A stretch of 64,000 nt of DNA from Hypoxylon rubiginosum (lineage: Eukaryota; Ascomycota; Sordariomycetes; Xylariales; Hypoxylaceae): assembly GCA_902806565.1 (NCBI GenBank), contig CADCXA010000025.1, positions 372,001 through 436,000 of the forward strand. Reading direction: 5' to 3'. This document shows, piece after piece, positions 47,340-59,600 of the stretch. Made by a program: the position numbers and the translations under genes. The notes under the pieces are model-generated. The model was not told the origin of the DNA. It did not search any database and was given only the letters and a program-made list of their open reading frames with translations. Positions within the stretch are counted from its first letter, which is position 1. The number at the start of each line of letters is the position of its first letter.

Positions 47340-48096
47340 TTATTGCGACCCGCAGGCACTGCAAGAATAGATATAATATCCCTCACATTCACCACTCAGT
47401 CTCAACCATTCCTCATATAAAGGAAACAGTCTCAACGACCAATCCTTCATATAAGCAAGGAGTGCTTGATGATGAGGCCCGTTAGTGAGCTCTACCCAGA
47501 AGACAGGATCCATTCCGTTGACCTTCTGCACATTCTCGGCCCAGGTGCCCTCCTCTTCCTTCGCCTCTCTTGATACACTCAACACATGACCTAAGACGAC
47601 CTGTTCACTGTAGACTGCTTGGAACAAGAGACCAAGAAGGTATGATCGTGAAGCTTCTTGATGGTTGTGAGTCCATGAATGAACAAGAATAGGGATCTCT
47701 CGAAGTGCGCATTCCTTTGCAGCTTGAAGGCCACCCAGTTCTGACCAACGAGATACGCCGCTTCCCTTCTGGCGGCTCCATTCCTCTGCAATGTGGTCGG
47801 GACTTTCAACGTTGTGGCGAGCAGCTGTGCCATTAACGTTCCACCAAGTACCGCTGCAATGTGTTAATAAATACAAGCTGAACAAGAAATGAAAACAGAA
47901 CTAACACCAAACCTCGGGCGAAAATGGCCTCTAGTAGGTGATCAAGCCTTTGTAACTCAAAGCAATTGATACGAACAATGCTCTCCGGAGTCTTGGACAC
48001 TCCTATTGCACCACATGTGACACATCTTGTCTGAATCGCAAGAACAATTTCGGTAAGAGGTTCCCGTACTCGTAAAGAATCGACGGTGGAGTCCAT
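47340..48096 (-). CDS. Hypothetical Cys-motif protein, two exons, probably 5'-truncated
   Basis: Exons 48096-47906 and 47853-47340 on the complement are joined by a 52-nt intron with donor GTTAGT, branch TTAAC and acceptor GCAG; this gives 234 residues from ATG 48096. The frame stays open upstream to a splice acceptor-like CTCCTTCTCAACAG near 48146, so at least one more 5' exon probably existed and is missing or unrecognised at the edge of the AT-rich DNA. Visible features are C-V-T-C-G-A early, G-T-W-W-N-V-N-G after the splice, a Trp/Leu/Glu-rich C terminus and a terminal C-S-A-C-G. I do not recognise the family. It may be a captured fragment or a gene cut by the repeat insertion. Confidence 0.5.
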
Positions 48097-48179
48097 GTTA
48101 TACAATACAAACGACCTAGGAGTCACGATAATATCTGCAGGACGCTGTTGAGAAGGAGAGAAAAGGGTTTTTTTAGAAT

Positions 48180-48600
48180 TACGTAGCGGTGGAATGATAT
48201 ATGAAGAAACGCGGGGTAGAAGGATCTAGAATAACGTGGCTTTTCAAAAGGGTACAAGATAATATTGTAATTGCCTCCGATATTGTATGTAATTTACATA
48301 TAAAATATGAGGTGAAGTCAATCAGCCTTCGTATCTCCTAGATTACAAAAGCTACGGATATCCGACTAGTTTATTAAGGTACTGTAAACGCCGATCGTAA
48401 AAAACCTGTCGGTAATATATTAATTGTAAATATATTGATATATTTAACTAGCACTTATATAGATAATAAAGATATCGCAAGATATATATTTTTTACGACG
48501 TGCGTGTATTGAAAATTGAAAAAATAAAGTAAAATTAAATCGCGGTATTGTTAAGCTTACGTAAACGAGGGCTATTGTGCACCGCCCGGGCCGGTGCCTC
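48180..48600. other. Transition from gene island to AT block 2
   Basis: Composition falls steadily in G+C. No gene. The final 60 bp contain a GC-rich hairpin exactly at the edge (see 48579-48597) and a stretch (AAACGAGGGCTATTGTG, 48563-48579) that resembles the start of the 132-bp repeat (TTACGAGGGTTATTGTG at 23203-23219). Confidence 0.5.
48579..48597. repeat. GC-rich near-palindrome at the edge of AT block 2
   Basis: GCACCG (48579-48584) and CGGTGC (48592-48597) are inverted around CCCGGG-C. Its right arm continues CCGGTGCCTCACGTTATA, and a decayed match (CCGGTGCCTTATATT) lies at 8028-8042 inside AT block 1. This suggests that both blocks contain the same repeat family and that this is its less mutated edge. 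Confidence 0.5.
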
Positions 48601-49687
48601 ACGTTATATATTTTTTTTAGATTAAATTTTTTTTTATAGAAAATTACTTAACTAATAAATTAGTTTAAAATATTTAATAATTAATAAATATAATAATATA
48701 TAATAATAAACCACCGCTTTATATTATATAACTAATTATAATATTAAATTAAATAAATATTATATTATATTAAAATATAAATATTAATAGTTTAAAATTA
48801 ATAAAATATATTAATATTTTTTTAATGATTTTATTTATATTAATTAAAAATATATAAATATTAATAATAATATAATTTTTTTTTATATCGATTTTTATAA
48901 AATTTTTAATAATTTTTTTTAAGTTTTATTTCTTAAAAAATTCTTTTTATAACTTATTATTAAATATTTAGTTTAATAGATTAATATTATTATAAGTATA
49001 TTATTTATATTTATTATAATTTTTTTATACTTTAATATTTTTATTGTTTTTAGTTAAAATGTTTTTTTTAATTAGTTAAAAGTTAATATAATTATAAAAA
49101 AAAAATTTAAATTAACTTATATTAATTTATTTTAAGTTAAATTTTATATTAATTTATTTTAAATTAAACGTATTAAAATTAATTTAAATACCGAATTTAT
49201 TTAATATTAATAAATAATTTATATATTATAAAAAAATATTATTATAATTATTAAAATAATAAAATTTATAAAATATTTTTATAATTTTATTATAAGTAGT
49301 TTAAATTAAATAACACTTAAATATATTTTTATTTAATTTATTTAAATATTATTTATAAATATAATTTATAAAATGTTTATTTTATTATTTTTTAATATTA
49401 TTTATATATATATTTAATTTAATGTTTTAATTTTAAATAATAATAAAATTAAAATTATTATTTTATAAAATATAAAATGTTTATATATTAAAAAAGCTAT
49501 ATTAAATTATATTAATTAAAATTATAATATATATAATTATTAAAATAATAATAAATAACATTTAATATATTTATATTATTTAAATAAAAAAATACCTTAA
49601 AAAAAGTTTAATAAAACTAATAAATATATTACTTTTACTAATAATTTTAATTATAACTTTAATATTTTTATAACCAGTTATTTTAAA

Positions 49688-49730
<43 letters not shown>

Positions 49731-50984
49731 ATTAATTTATTATTAATTTAAATTAAAAAATATCTTTAAGTTTTAATTATAATTATATTTTTAACCTTAA
49801 TAAATTATTTAATAATATAAGTTTATTTAATAATAAAAACCATATTATAAATCTTAATAAATTTATAAAAACTTTTTATTTAAATATATTAATATCTATA
49901 AATAATATTTTTATAACGCCGCTATTTATTAAAAAAAAAAAAGCCTTATATAAAATTAAATATATAATAAAAAATATTTTTTATATAATTAAAATGTATA
50001 TTAATTTTTTATTAATTTTATATAATAATTATAATTTTTTAAATTTTATAAATAATAATTAAATATATTAACTTTAATTAATAATATTAAATATTTATAT
50101 TTTTTTTTATTTTTTTATGTTATTATAATTATATTATAACACTGGAAAAATATTAACTTATAATTTTAAAAGTAATTTTATATAATAATATTAAATTATA
50201 ATATTAATATTTTAATTTTTATATTTTAATTATTTATCTATTTATAAATACTATATTATTAATATAATAAATAATATGTTTAAATAAATAATAGTAAAAA
50301 TGTTAATAAAATTTATAAAAATATTAATAAAGCTTTTAAAAGTATTATTTAAAGTAATTATAATATTAAATTTTTTATTAATAATTTTAACTTTTTTATT
50401 TTATATTAATATATTAATTATTTTAATAATTATTTTATTATAAATTTCCTAGGATATTTTATTATACTTATTAATAATTTTATTTAATTATAAAGTAATT
50501 TTTATAGTTTATTTAACTTAATAATAATTTAACTTTATAATAATATTAATATTATTTTTTTAATTTTTTATTATTTTTTTTACTTAAACATATATTAAAT
50601 AATTTAATTAAAAAAATATTTTATCATTTATTTATATTTTATTTTATATATTTAAATAATTTAAATTAATATTAAAAATATTTTAATTTTTTTTATAAAG
50701 TGTTAAATAATTTAATATTAAATAAAAATAAATAACCGTTATTTAAATAATTTAAAATAATAAGCGCTATTAAATAAATATAACGTATCTTATAATATAA
50801 AATAAACATTTTTTAATAAAATACTAATAATATAACTATTATTAAATAAAATATAATATAATATATTAATTTATTTTTATTAAATATTTAAATATATATA
50901 TATATATATAAATATAATATTAAATTAAATCCTTTTAAAAATATTATTATTTATTAAAAATACTTTTTTCTTTTAATTATATTT

Positions 50985-51086
50985 TTATTTATTTATTTTT
51001 ATTTTTATTTTTATTTTTATTTTAATTTTTATTATTATTATTTTTTTATTCTTATTTTTATTTTTATTTTTATTTTTATTTTTATT
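50985..51086 (+). repeat. ATTTTT microsatellite in AT block 2
   Basis: About 100 bp of imperfect (ATTTTT)n in two runs separated by ATTATTATT. Confidence 0.8.
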
Positions 51087-54000
51087 TAAAGTTTTTTTTT
51101 TTTTATAAACTTTAAATATAATTTTAAATATAGTTTAAAAATCATTTTATTTTTATTATAACTTTTTTAATTTTAATAAAATAAAAAATTATAATTTTAT
51201 ATTTATAATTTAAGTTAAATTATTATTTTAAAATAATATTAACTTATAATTAATTTTTATTACTTTTAATAATAATATTATAAATTATTATATTATATAT
51301 TATACTTACTATATAATTATTAAAAATATTTAATATTATAATAAAAAAAAAAATATAAAATATTAAACTATTAGTATTTATTTTTATTTATATTTTTTAA
51401 TAAAGATTAAATTTATTATATTTTACCTTTTAATGATAATAAGTTATTATAAAAAATAATATATTTTTATATATTAATATTTTAAAATAATATTTCTTTA
51501 AAAAAATATAAGTTTTAAAATTTTAATATTTAATTCTTTATATTTAACCATTTATTATATTTTGTAAGCGATTAATATTTTATTATTTTATTTTTTAAAA
51601 AATAGATTTTCCTTAAAAAAATTCCTACCTATTAATAAAACATCGAATATTAATTTAAAAAATTAATTAATTTTATTAAGTTAAATTATAAAAATATAAT
51701 AATAATAATAAATAACTATATTTAAATTATAATAATATTAATAAATAATTATATAAATTTATAATATTTTAATTTTATAGTTTATAATATTTAATATTAT
51801 TATTTAATTAAAATATTAATAAGGTTAAAAATTAATTATATTATTTTTAAAATAAAAAAAAATTAATTTATATATAATAATATAAAATAATATAATAAAA
51901 TAGGTGTTAATAAAATTTTAATTAAAAAAGTTAATAATAAAATATTTATTTATAGTGATTTTTATTATTTTTTAAATAAAAATATATTTATAATATTTTT
52001 AAAAAAAATAAACTTAAATTCTAATAAATTCCACTTAGTTATTTATATGTTTTAACCATTGTTTTATAATAATAAAAGTGATTTTAAATTAATATAACGT
52101 TATTATAATTTATTATAACTTAATTTTATTTTTATATTTTTTAAATTTATTTTTATTTATTTTATTTAAAGTATTTTTAACAATAAAATTATATTAATTT
52201 TTATTATAATATATTTATTTATTAAATTTTAAATGTTTTAATATATTAAAATATATATAAATTAATATAAGTGAATAATAAAAAATAATAAAAATAATAA
52301 ATTTCTTTTCTTATATTTAAATTAAGTTATTTTTATTAAAAAAAACTTAAAATATATTTAAATTAAAATAAATAAATATAATATTAAGTTTTATTATTTA
52401 AATAAAATTAATATATATCCTTAAAATAAAATTATATTTAACTATATTATTATTAATAATAAATTAAACAATAAATTAAATAATAAATAAAATAAATTTT
52501 AAATTAATTTATTTAAAAAAAAATAATAATTAAGTAATATAAAAACAGTTAAAAAAAATAATTAAAACGGTTTTAAATTAACTTAAAAAAATATGGTTTA
52601 TATGTTTTTTAATATTAATAATAATTTTATTTTAATGTTATTTTTATTTATTAACATTTTAATAAATATTAATAATAATAAAATAAATAATAATAAAAAA
52701 ATATATTATAAAATAAATTAAAGGTTAATAATAAAATTTTAGAAATTATAAAAAAAATAAATATATAAATATATAATATAATCTTTTTATAAATAATTAA
52801 ATAAATATTTAATTAAGTTTTTTTTTTTTTTAAGAAATATATATATTAAGTATTTATTAAAAGTATTTATATATTGTTTTTAAGCTTAATTTATTAAATT
52901 AAAATTTTTTTTTTTTTTATAAAAATATATATATATAATAATGGTTTTTTAGTTATTTTATTTTTAGTTTAAATTATTAAATTAGTTTTTATTTTACTTT
53001 ATAAAAATGTTTATACCTTAAAAATTTATTAGTTTTTATTTTTTATTTAAATTATTAAGTTAGTTTTTAATTTTTTTATATAAAAATATATATATATTAA
53101 AAGTTTATTTATTTTTATTTTATAATTAAAATTATTAAATTGGTTTTTAATTTTTATAATATATATTAAAAACTATTATATATTTATTTATTAATATAAA
53201 TTAAAAAATTAGTTTTATATTTTTTTTTTATATATTATATATTATATTTATTTTAATTATAAATTAATTATTATTTTTATTTTTTTTATATTTCCTTATA
53301 TATAATATATTTTTTTATAAAAAATATTTAAAAATAAGTTACATTTAAATAATTAAATATTTTTAATAAGTTAAAAATTATAAATATTATTCCGTATTAA
53401 ATTTAAAAATTTATAATAAAAAATAAAAGCTTTTAATTTTATATATTTATAATATATTTTTTAAATAAATATATATAATATTAATATTATAACAATTAAT
53501 ATATATAATTAAAAAATTAAAAATATAATAACTTTTACGTTAAAATAAAGTATTAAATTTTAATAAAATTTAAAATAAAAAGTAAAATTTATAACTAGTT
53601 AAATATTATTTTAAAATATTTAATTAATAATAATTAATTTATTTATAATAAAAAAAAAGCCTTTATATTTAATTAATTTTATATAATAAACCTTGTAAAT
53701 TTTAAAAAACCTTTAATAAATAAAAATTAATATTATTTAATATATTATAAAAAATAAAATTATTTAAAAGTTATAATTATTAAAAAACTTTATATAAAAA
53801 ATATAAATAATAGTTAATAATAAAATAAAACTTTTTAAACTTATAAATTATAAATTATTAAAAAAATTAATTTATTATTTATATTAATTAAAACGTTATT
53901 TAATTAATTTAATAATTTATAAAAAAAAAAAATATATAATATTCCCTTTAAAATTAAAAAAAAAATAAACTTATTAAAATTATAACTTTAAATATATAAA

Positions 54001-54550
54001 TGAAAAATTAAATATAATTAAAAAATATTAATTAATAGTTTTATAAAATTTAAATAATTATTAATTAACTTAAAAATTTTAATTTAAAAACACTTAAAAA
54101 TTAATAAAAATTAATAATAAAAAAGTTAATTATATTAAACGTTATATAATAATATAATTATATTATATTTTAAATTATAAAACTTTTAAATTAAATATTT
54201 TTTACGTAATAAAAATTTATTATTATATAGTTTTTAAAAAAGTTATAATAAAAAAAATAATAATAAAAATTTAAAATAATAAAAAACTATTAAAATAAGT
54301 TTTTTATAAAATTAATATTTTTTATAATTATAAAAAAAGATTTTTATTTACTAGTTATTTTAAAATTTATAAAATATAAAAAACTTTTTATATAATTATT
54401 AAAATAAAAAACTAATTTATAATATAAAAAAAATAATTACTTATTAAAACTTTTATTTTAATTTTAAAATATATAAAAATATTTAATAGTTTTAATGTTT
54501 TTATTATAAAATATTTAATATATTTAAATTAATTAAATTTAATATAAATA

Positions 54551-54680
54551 ATAGTTTTATTAAATTTAATAATAATTTTACTAAGTTTAATAATAACTTT
54601 ATTAAATTTAATAATAATTTTATTAAATTTAATAATAGTTTTATTAAATTTAATAATAATTTTATAAAATTTAATAATAA
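54551..54680 (+). repeat. 21-bp tandem repeat in AT block 2
   Basis: Six imperfect copies of a 21-bp unit (TTTTATTAAATTTAATAATAA). Variants are mostly C for T or G for A at single sites. Confidence 0.75.
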
Positions 54681-55382
54681 AAATCGTAAAATATATATTA
54701 ATTTAAAACTAAATAAAAAATATTTTATAAAAACTAAATATTTTTAATTATATTATTTAATATTATATTAAAAAAATTAACGTTATTTTAAATTTTTTTA
54801 TATATAATAAAAACTATATAATTTATTTTATATAAAAAATTATAAATAATTATAATTTATATAAAAATATTTATAATTTAATTAATAAATTTAATATTTA
54901 AAATATAATAATAATAAACGTAATAATTTAATTAATATAATTAAAAAATAATTTTAATATAACTAAAAAAAATAAGTTAAAATATTTTTAAAAACTTATT
55001 AATAAGTTTAATAAACTAAAAACTTTAATTATAAAATAATAATAAATTAATTTTAATTTTAATTAAATTATAAAAAAAATAAATTATAATTTATAAATTA
55101 AATAATAATATATAATAAAATTAATAAAAAATATTATTTTAAGAATTTTTATTTTAAAAAAAAATAATAAATTTATAATATAATAAATTTATAATATAAT
55201 AAATTTATTAATAAATTTATAAAGTTTATTATTTTAAGTTTATTAAAAAATAAAAATAAAATAAAATAATATTAAAATTATAATATAAATTTAATAATAT
55301 ATAGTATTTTTATTTATAAGGTATATAGCGTTAAGCCCCTTATAATTACAAGGTAAATACAGTGTTAGGACCATAGTATTTA

Positions 55383-55448
55383 ATAAAAAAAATATGGACC
55401 GTTAGGAATTGGCGGGGTTGGCGGTTTTAGGTCTTATGGTCCGCTGTC
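55383..55448. repeat. Right terminal inverted repeat of the 47.8-kb island
   Basis: Bases 55396-55442 are the reverse complement of the 47-bp core at 7674-7720 with six mismatches. The match continues inward through AATAAAAAAAATAT (about 55383-55395). It lies just outside AT block 2, the mirror image of the left copy beside block 1. Confidence 0.7.
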
Positions 55449-55457
55449 GACCGGCCT
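55449..55457. repeat. Right copy of 9-bp direct repeat GACCGGCCT
   Basis: Same word and orientation as 7660-7668, six bases outside the inverted repeat core (five on the left). Candidate 9-bp target-site duplication. Confidence 0.45.
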
Positions 55458-56138
55458 TCAACTCGGCCAAGAATTGCCTGCGGGTCGGCTACTCGCGTGG
55501 TACATGGCACTACACCTCGGTACAGGCACATTTGCCTACGACGTGGTCAGGGAAACTTTACCCGCACGTGTTTCGACCTCTGGCTCTTGTGAGTATGTAC
55601 TCGGACATAGCGACAGCCCTCGTGTTTTATTGTCATCTAAAATGTCACATTGTGGCCTAGCTTCGTGCGTCGTACGGAGAATTAGTCGTACGGCTGTTGG
55701 GCTGAGGCGTGATCAAACAAGGTAGGATGATTAGGATCCTCAATTCTTCTAACACCATCATCAATCGGACTGAGGCTACCCTTTACGGTAACTGACTATC
55801 TCCGACTAACCAGATCGTTTCCTGGAGATATAGCTCTAATAGGTTCTACCAGATACTACACACTCATATAACTCTGTCTTACCTTCTTCAATTAGGAAAA
55901 TTGTGAGCTTGCGAGTCCCTTCGCCAGATGCTTCGCATAAATTCTTCTACATCGCGCTAAGTAGAACACTTGTGTTTCGGGACGATTAATGAGCCAATTT
56001 CAAAGCGCTCATATGCCCATCCACCGTTGAACGATATTCGAAAGCCGAACCCTTTTTCTTATTAAAGGGTTTTGACAATCTTGCTTCTTGGCTTACTTAA
56101 ATAAGCATGATAGGATTCCAACGAGGCGTCGAGGCCTA
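55458..56138. other. Intergenic, right flank of the island
   Basis: Normal composition returns at once. The plus frames at 55409-55660 and 55474-55725 begin in or beside the terminal repeat and have no family signal. Nothing else is recognised. Confidence 0.5.
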
Positions 56139-56259
56139 CCAATAAGCTGCTTCACATTATGTGAAGAGCCAATAAGGAACGCGTGGACTACCCGCTGGAT
56201 TTGCCTCTCGATTGATTGGGCACTAGATATTTCACATTATGTGAACAGCCAATCGAGAG
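56139..56259. repeat. Two copies of a 15-bp palindrome with flanking repeats
   Basis: The palindrome TTCACATTATGTGAA occurs at 56151-56165 and 56231-56245, 80 bp apart, each followed by (G/C)AGCCAAT. The first sits between direct repeats CCAATAAG (56139-56146, 56169-56176). The second sits inside inverted repeats CTCTCGATTG (56205-56214) / CAATCGAGAG (56250-56259). The 8-bp direct repeats around a tiny palindromic insert could be a transposon footprint with an 8-bp target duplication (hAT style), or operator sites upstream of the ankyrin gene. Confidence 0.55.
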
Positions 56260-56601
56260 CAGTTTGATCTCAGTGCTGTCAGCGTCATGAGTCTTGTCTG
56301 TGAGACAGTCAGGCATCCTTGGAGCCGTACACATTCTGTTATCAACCAATACGAAACTGTCGTCTTGGTCGGAGCCTGCATGAACAGGACTGCAATACAG
56401 AATGGCACATTTCCCCAAAGACATTGAATAGGCTAGGTATTTTCTCCTTACTCCCGTCTTCTGTTTTTCCATAATTTTCATTCTACCCGCCTCGTCAACT
56501 CTAGTATTCAGTCACAAACCCTACTCATATACCCTTACCAGCATCCTTACCTGTCAGCCGATTTGAATGCCTATAGCTAGGCAATTCTTGCCTCTGAGAC
56601 T
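56260..56601. other. Upstream region of the Clr5-ankyrin locus
   Basis: About 340 bp with no supported gene. A minus frame (56188-56481) overlaps the palindromes and has no family signal or signal peptide. Confidence 0.5.
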
Positions 56602-59600
56602 ATGGAGTCCGATCAGCTTCTGGTCTCGACGAATACAACTTCTCTATCTGAAAAAGATTGGGATGAGCTGATTGATTTCATCCGCGAGAAATTTCTTGTC
56701 AAGAATCGCGGGATCAAAGATGTCTTTGAGAGTCTACGGCAACGGCATCCCTATGCAACGTATGCTTATCACTATATCTCACACGGGCTACATTGATGGG
56801 GACTCATCTTCTAACATTCGTTCAGATATACAAAATTTCGGGCCAAGCTGAAGGAATGGGGGTTTCGAAAAAACCTCACTCCTATTGACTAGCGATATAT
56901 CGACTACTCGATGAAGGAGAGAATCTCATCAGAAGAAATCAGTTGTCATCTATTCGGGGATGCGTCTTAACCAAGACAAATTGAAGAAGCAGTTGAACTG
57001 TAACAAGGACGTCAGTCTTTCCAAAAAATACGGGCTACGTAAGTTCTTTCCCCTTTAGCGCATGCAATGAGCCTGGTCTAATAGCTATTTATTCAGCCAG
57101 TGCCCCAGAATCCCTAAAGACGATGCGCTCTACGTTTGCACTCCTCGGGCTGTCTCACCATCCGTCGTCGAATGGCCTGAAAGCCTCCCTTGGCTCCAGT
57201 TTAGCAAGCTTATCTTCCCTGAGCTACTTCAAGGCTTGCGATTTTTGGCAGAACGGGAAACAGGAATGGCAATTACCATATCTCCTACTCAGCACTTACG
57301 ACCGCGCAAAAAATATCGACCCAACCCTTCGTTAGCATGGATTTCCTTCAAAAAACTTGCGCAACGAAGTATGGAAATCGTAATAGGCTCAGAGGAACTT
57401 ACCATAACGCTTCTATCAAGCAAAAGCGTTAACCGCATCGCCAGCCACCTTAACCAACTCATACCAACCACATATCCTAACGAGAACCTTACACGAGCCA
57501 TGCTGCTATCCGATGGACAGCCTCACGAGGAACAAAGAGAGGTCCTAAAGATAATTTTATTCTTAGTCTCTAACCACCTCATCATGGACGATGAACTTTG
57601 CAGTGCGGCACGCTATATTGCTGATGCTCAAGTCTTCGTAGATGTCTGTCGCTACTCCGGTCTCGCTGAACCGCATGTGCTAGCAAAAATCGTCCAAGTT
57701 TCGCTTCATAACACGACTTTAGAAGCAGTAATTGACCTACTATACGAAGCGGCAGTTAATACAGAAACAACAAACATTATTGCCGCACTCCTTGAAGTTG
57801 ATAGAAGGATTGATGCCGATCGACCTATCGGCCATGTTTGGAGGGGTGAGACGTTTCGACGCTGGTTACGTTTTTCAGCGCTGCAATTCGCCATTCTAAA
57901 AGATTCACCCGAACTTGCGAACTGTGTGTTGCGACACGGAGCTGATGCCAACTATCGTGGTAGCATGCGAAGCTCTCCACTGATTGTTGCCGCTTTTGTT
58001 TGCCCTGACGAAGCATCAGGTCGGTTTATCCCATTATTGCTGCAGTATAACGCCGCGATAAACGAAGAAAACAAACTAATAGCGCTACATATAGCGATCC
58101 AAAGAGGCACCTTCAGCCTAATCGACCAGTTACATAAAGGGGGCGCGGATTTCACCAAAAGTTGTCCTAGTCATAAATTTATCAGTTATTATCGTGACCC
58201 ATTCACGAAATGCCATCCTTATGTACCATTTAGTTGTCATTTTCTGGAACCTTTCAACGATGTCACCTCTCTCGGGCTTGCCGCTTCTTTTTCAAGGGAT
58301 CAATATGAGTACTCATACCTCCGAGATTTCTCACACGAAGAGAGAATCTATGACGAAGAAATAGCCTTACAACTGGTTAAGCATATCATTCGCCTCGCTG
58401 GCCCTACCTTTGATCTTGATGGGAAGCTTAAATCCGACGCTATGATACACGCAGCGTCGCGTGGATACACCGAGGTTATTTCATTCCTACATGGAATTGG
58501 AGCACGTGTGGACACAAGGAACGGCTACCTCTGCCCTATCTATGCGGCAGTTAATGGAGCTCACGTCGAAACTTATCGACAACTACTAAAGCTTGGGGGC
58601 CTACCTCAAGCCGAACGTCGATCCTGGAACGAAGGCTCTAAAACTGTATCAGCCCAAGTCTCTCCCTCAACATTGCTGCTAGTATTGGGTCTTGTAGTCT
58701 GGTTCGTCTTCTAGTTGAGAGTGGTGTAGATGTCAATCTTCTGAGTGAAATTGACAATCTTCAACCTATGAACATGACCGGATCGAGAACAAGATCGCCA
58801 TTGGGTAATGCAATTCTTTATGACTACTCGGACGTTGCACTACTTCTCCTTGACATGGGAGCTACGGCTACAAGAGACGACTTGTCCCAAGCGATAAGAC
58901 ACGGAGATCATCGTGTGGTTAGTCGGTTACTTGACCAACTACCGACCTCAGAGGTGAACATTGTCGAATGCGAACTCTGTCACTCGATACGAGATAGATA
59001 CGAAGGGTACGCATTGAATATACTCGGTTTAAATATACCGATTAGGCGTGAAAAAGCGCTTCGCCTTGCATTGGAATATGGACAGCTGAATGTAGCTGTG
59101 AAGCTGGTCGAAAGTGGGGCTAGACTTACCGTACCGCAGTTGATCTGGGCCTTCCGAATCTTAGGCGGGTCAACGCTGCGGACTTGGGTAAAGTCGCTGG
59201 CCCTAACCCTCACAGGGGAGCGGGGCCATGATGGGAGGACATTGTTAGAGAGCGCCATCTTGAGTGGTAACGTAGATGTCGTTAATTTCGCCCTCTCGCT
59301 CGAACCCCTCGCTTATGATTCAGGGACATTGTGTGCCGCCGTACTGGCCGCGGCTCGGTCTATAGCGGGTATGGAAGAAATTTTGCATAAGATTCTTCAG
59401 ATGCGGGAATTGGAAGATCGGCAAGTGTTCTGCTTTGATCCCATTCTCGAAAATACAGCCATATGCATCGCAGCCTACTACAGAAGATTAGATATTGTCT
59501 TACACCTTCAAAAGTACAGCAATCATGAAACCAACGCTGCTGTACTGCCACAAGACGCGTACCCGTGGCCAAGAAACGCGAAAACACCTTGCCCCATTGA

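Larger units (their letters stand above)
48600..55330. other. AT block 2: RIP-destroyed repeat DNA, 6.7 kb
   Basis: Nearly pure A+T with stops in all frames and only scattered C/G, like block 1. No gene is readable. It contains simple and tandem repeats listed separately. Its right edge has a short stretch of normal words (GCGTTAAGCCCCTTATAATTAC, about 55327-55349) before the inverted terminal repeat. Confidence 0.85.
7660..55457. mobile_element. Candidate 47.8-kb composite TIR-bounded insertion
   Basis: It is defined by the mirrored repeats at 7674-7732 and 55384-55442 plus matching 9-bp flanks. It encloses two RIP-destroyed blocks and the gene island with the Helitron. A Mutator-like element would give 9-bp duplications, but no MULE transposase was recognised; it may be in the RIP-erased parts. 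The simplest reading is an old TIR transposon that received nested insertions. The more exciting reading is one large cargo-carrying unit. Two unrelated copies of a common repeat remain possible. Confidence 0.35.

Noticed and set aside
7660..55457. Starship giant element
   Set aside because: No tyrosine-recombinase captain (DUF3435) is visible at either end; the inverted repeats and 9-bp flanks fit a TIR element better.
55409..55725. Two short plus frames at the right island edge
   Set aside because: They arise from the terminal repeat and its flank; a similar N-terminal reading appears at the left repeat for the same reason.
56188..56481. 97-codon minus frame as a small secreted protein
   Set aside because: No signal peptide, overlaps the palindromes and has no homology signal.
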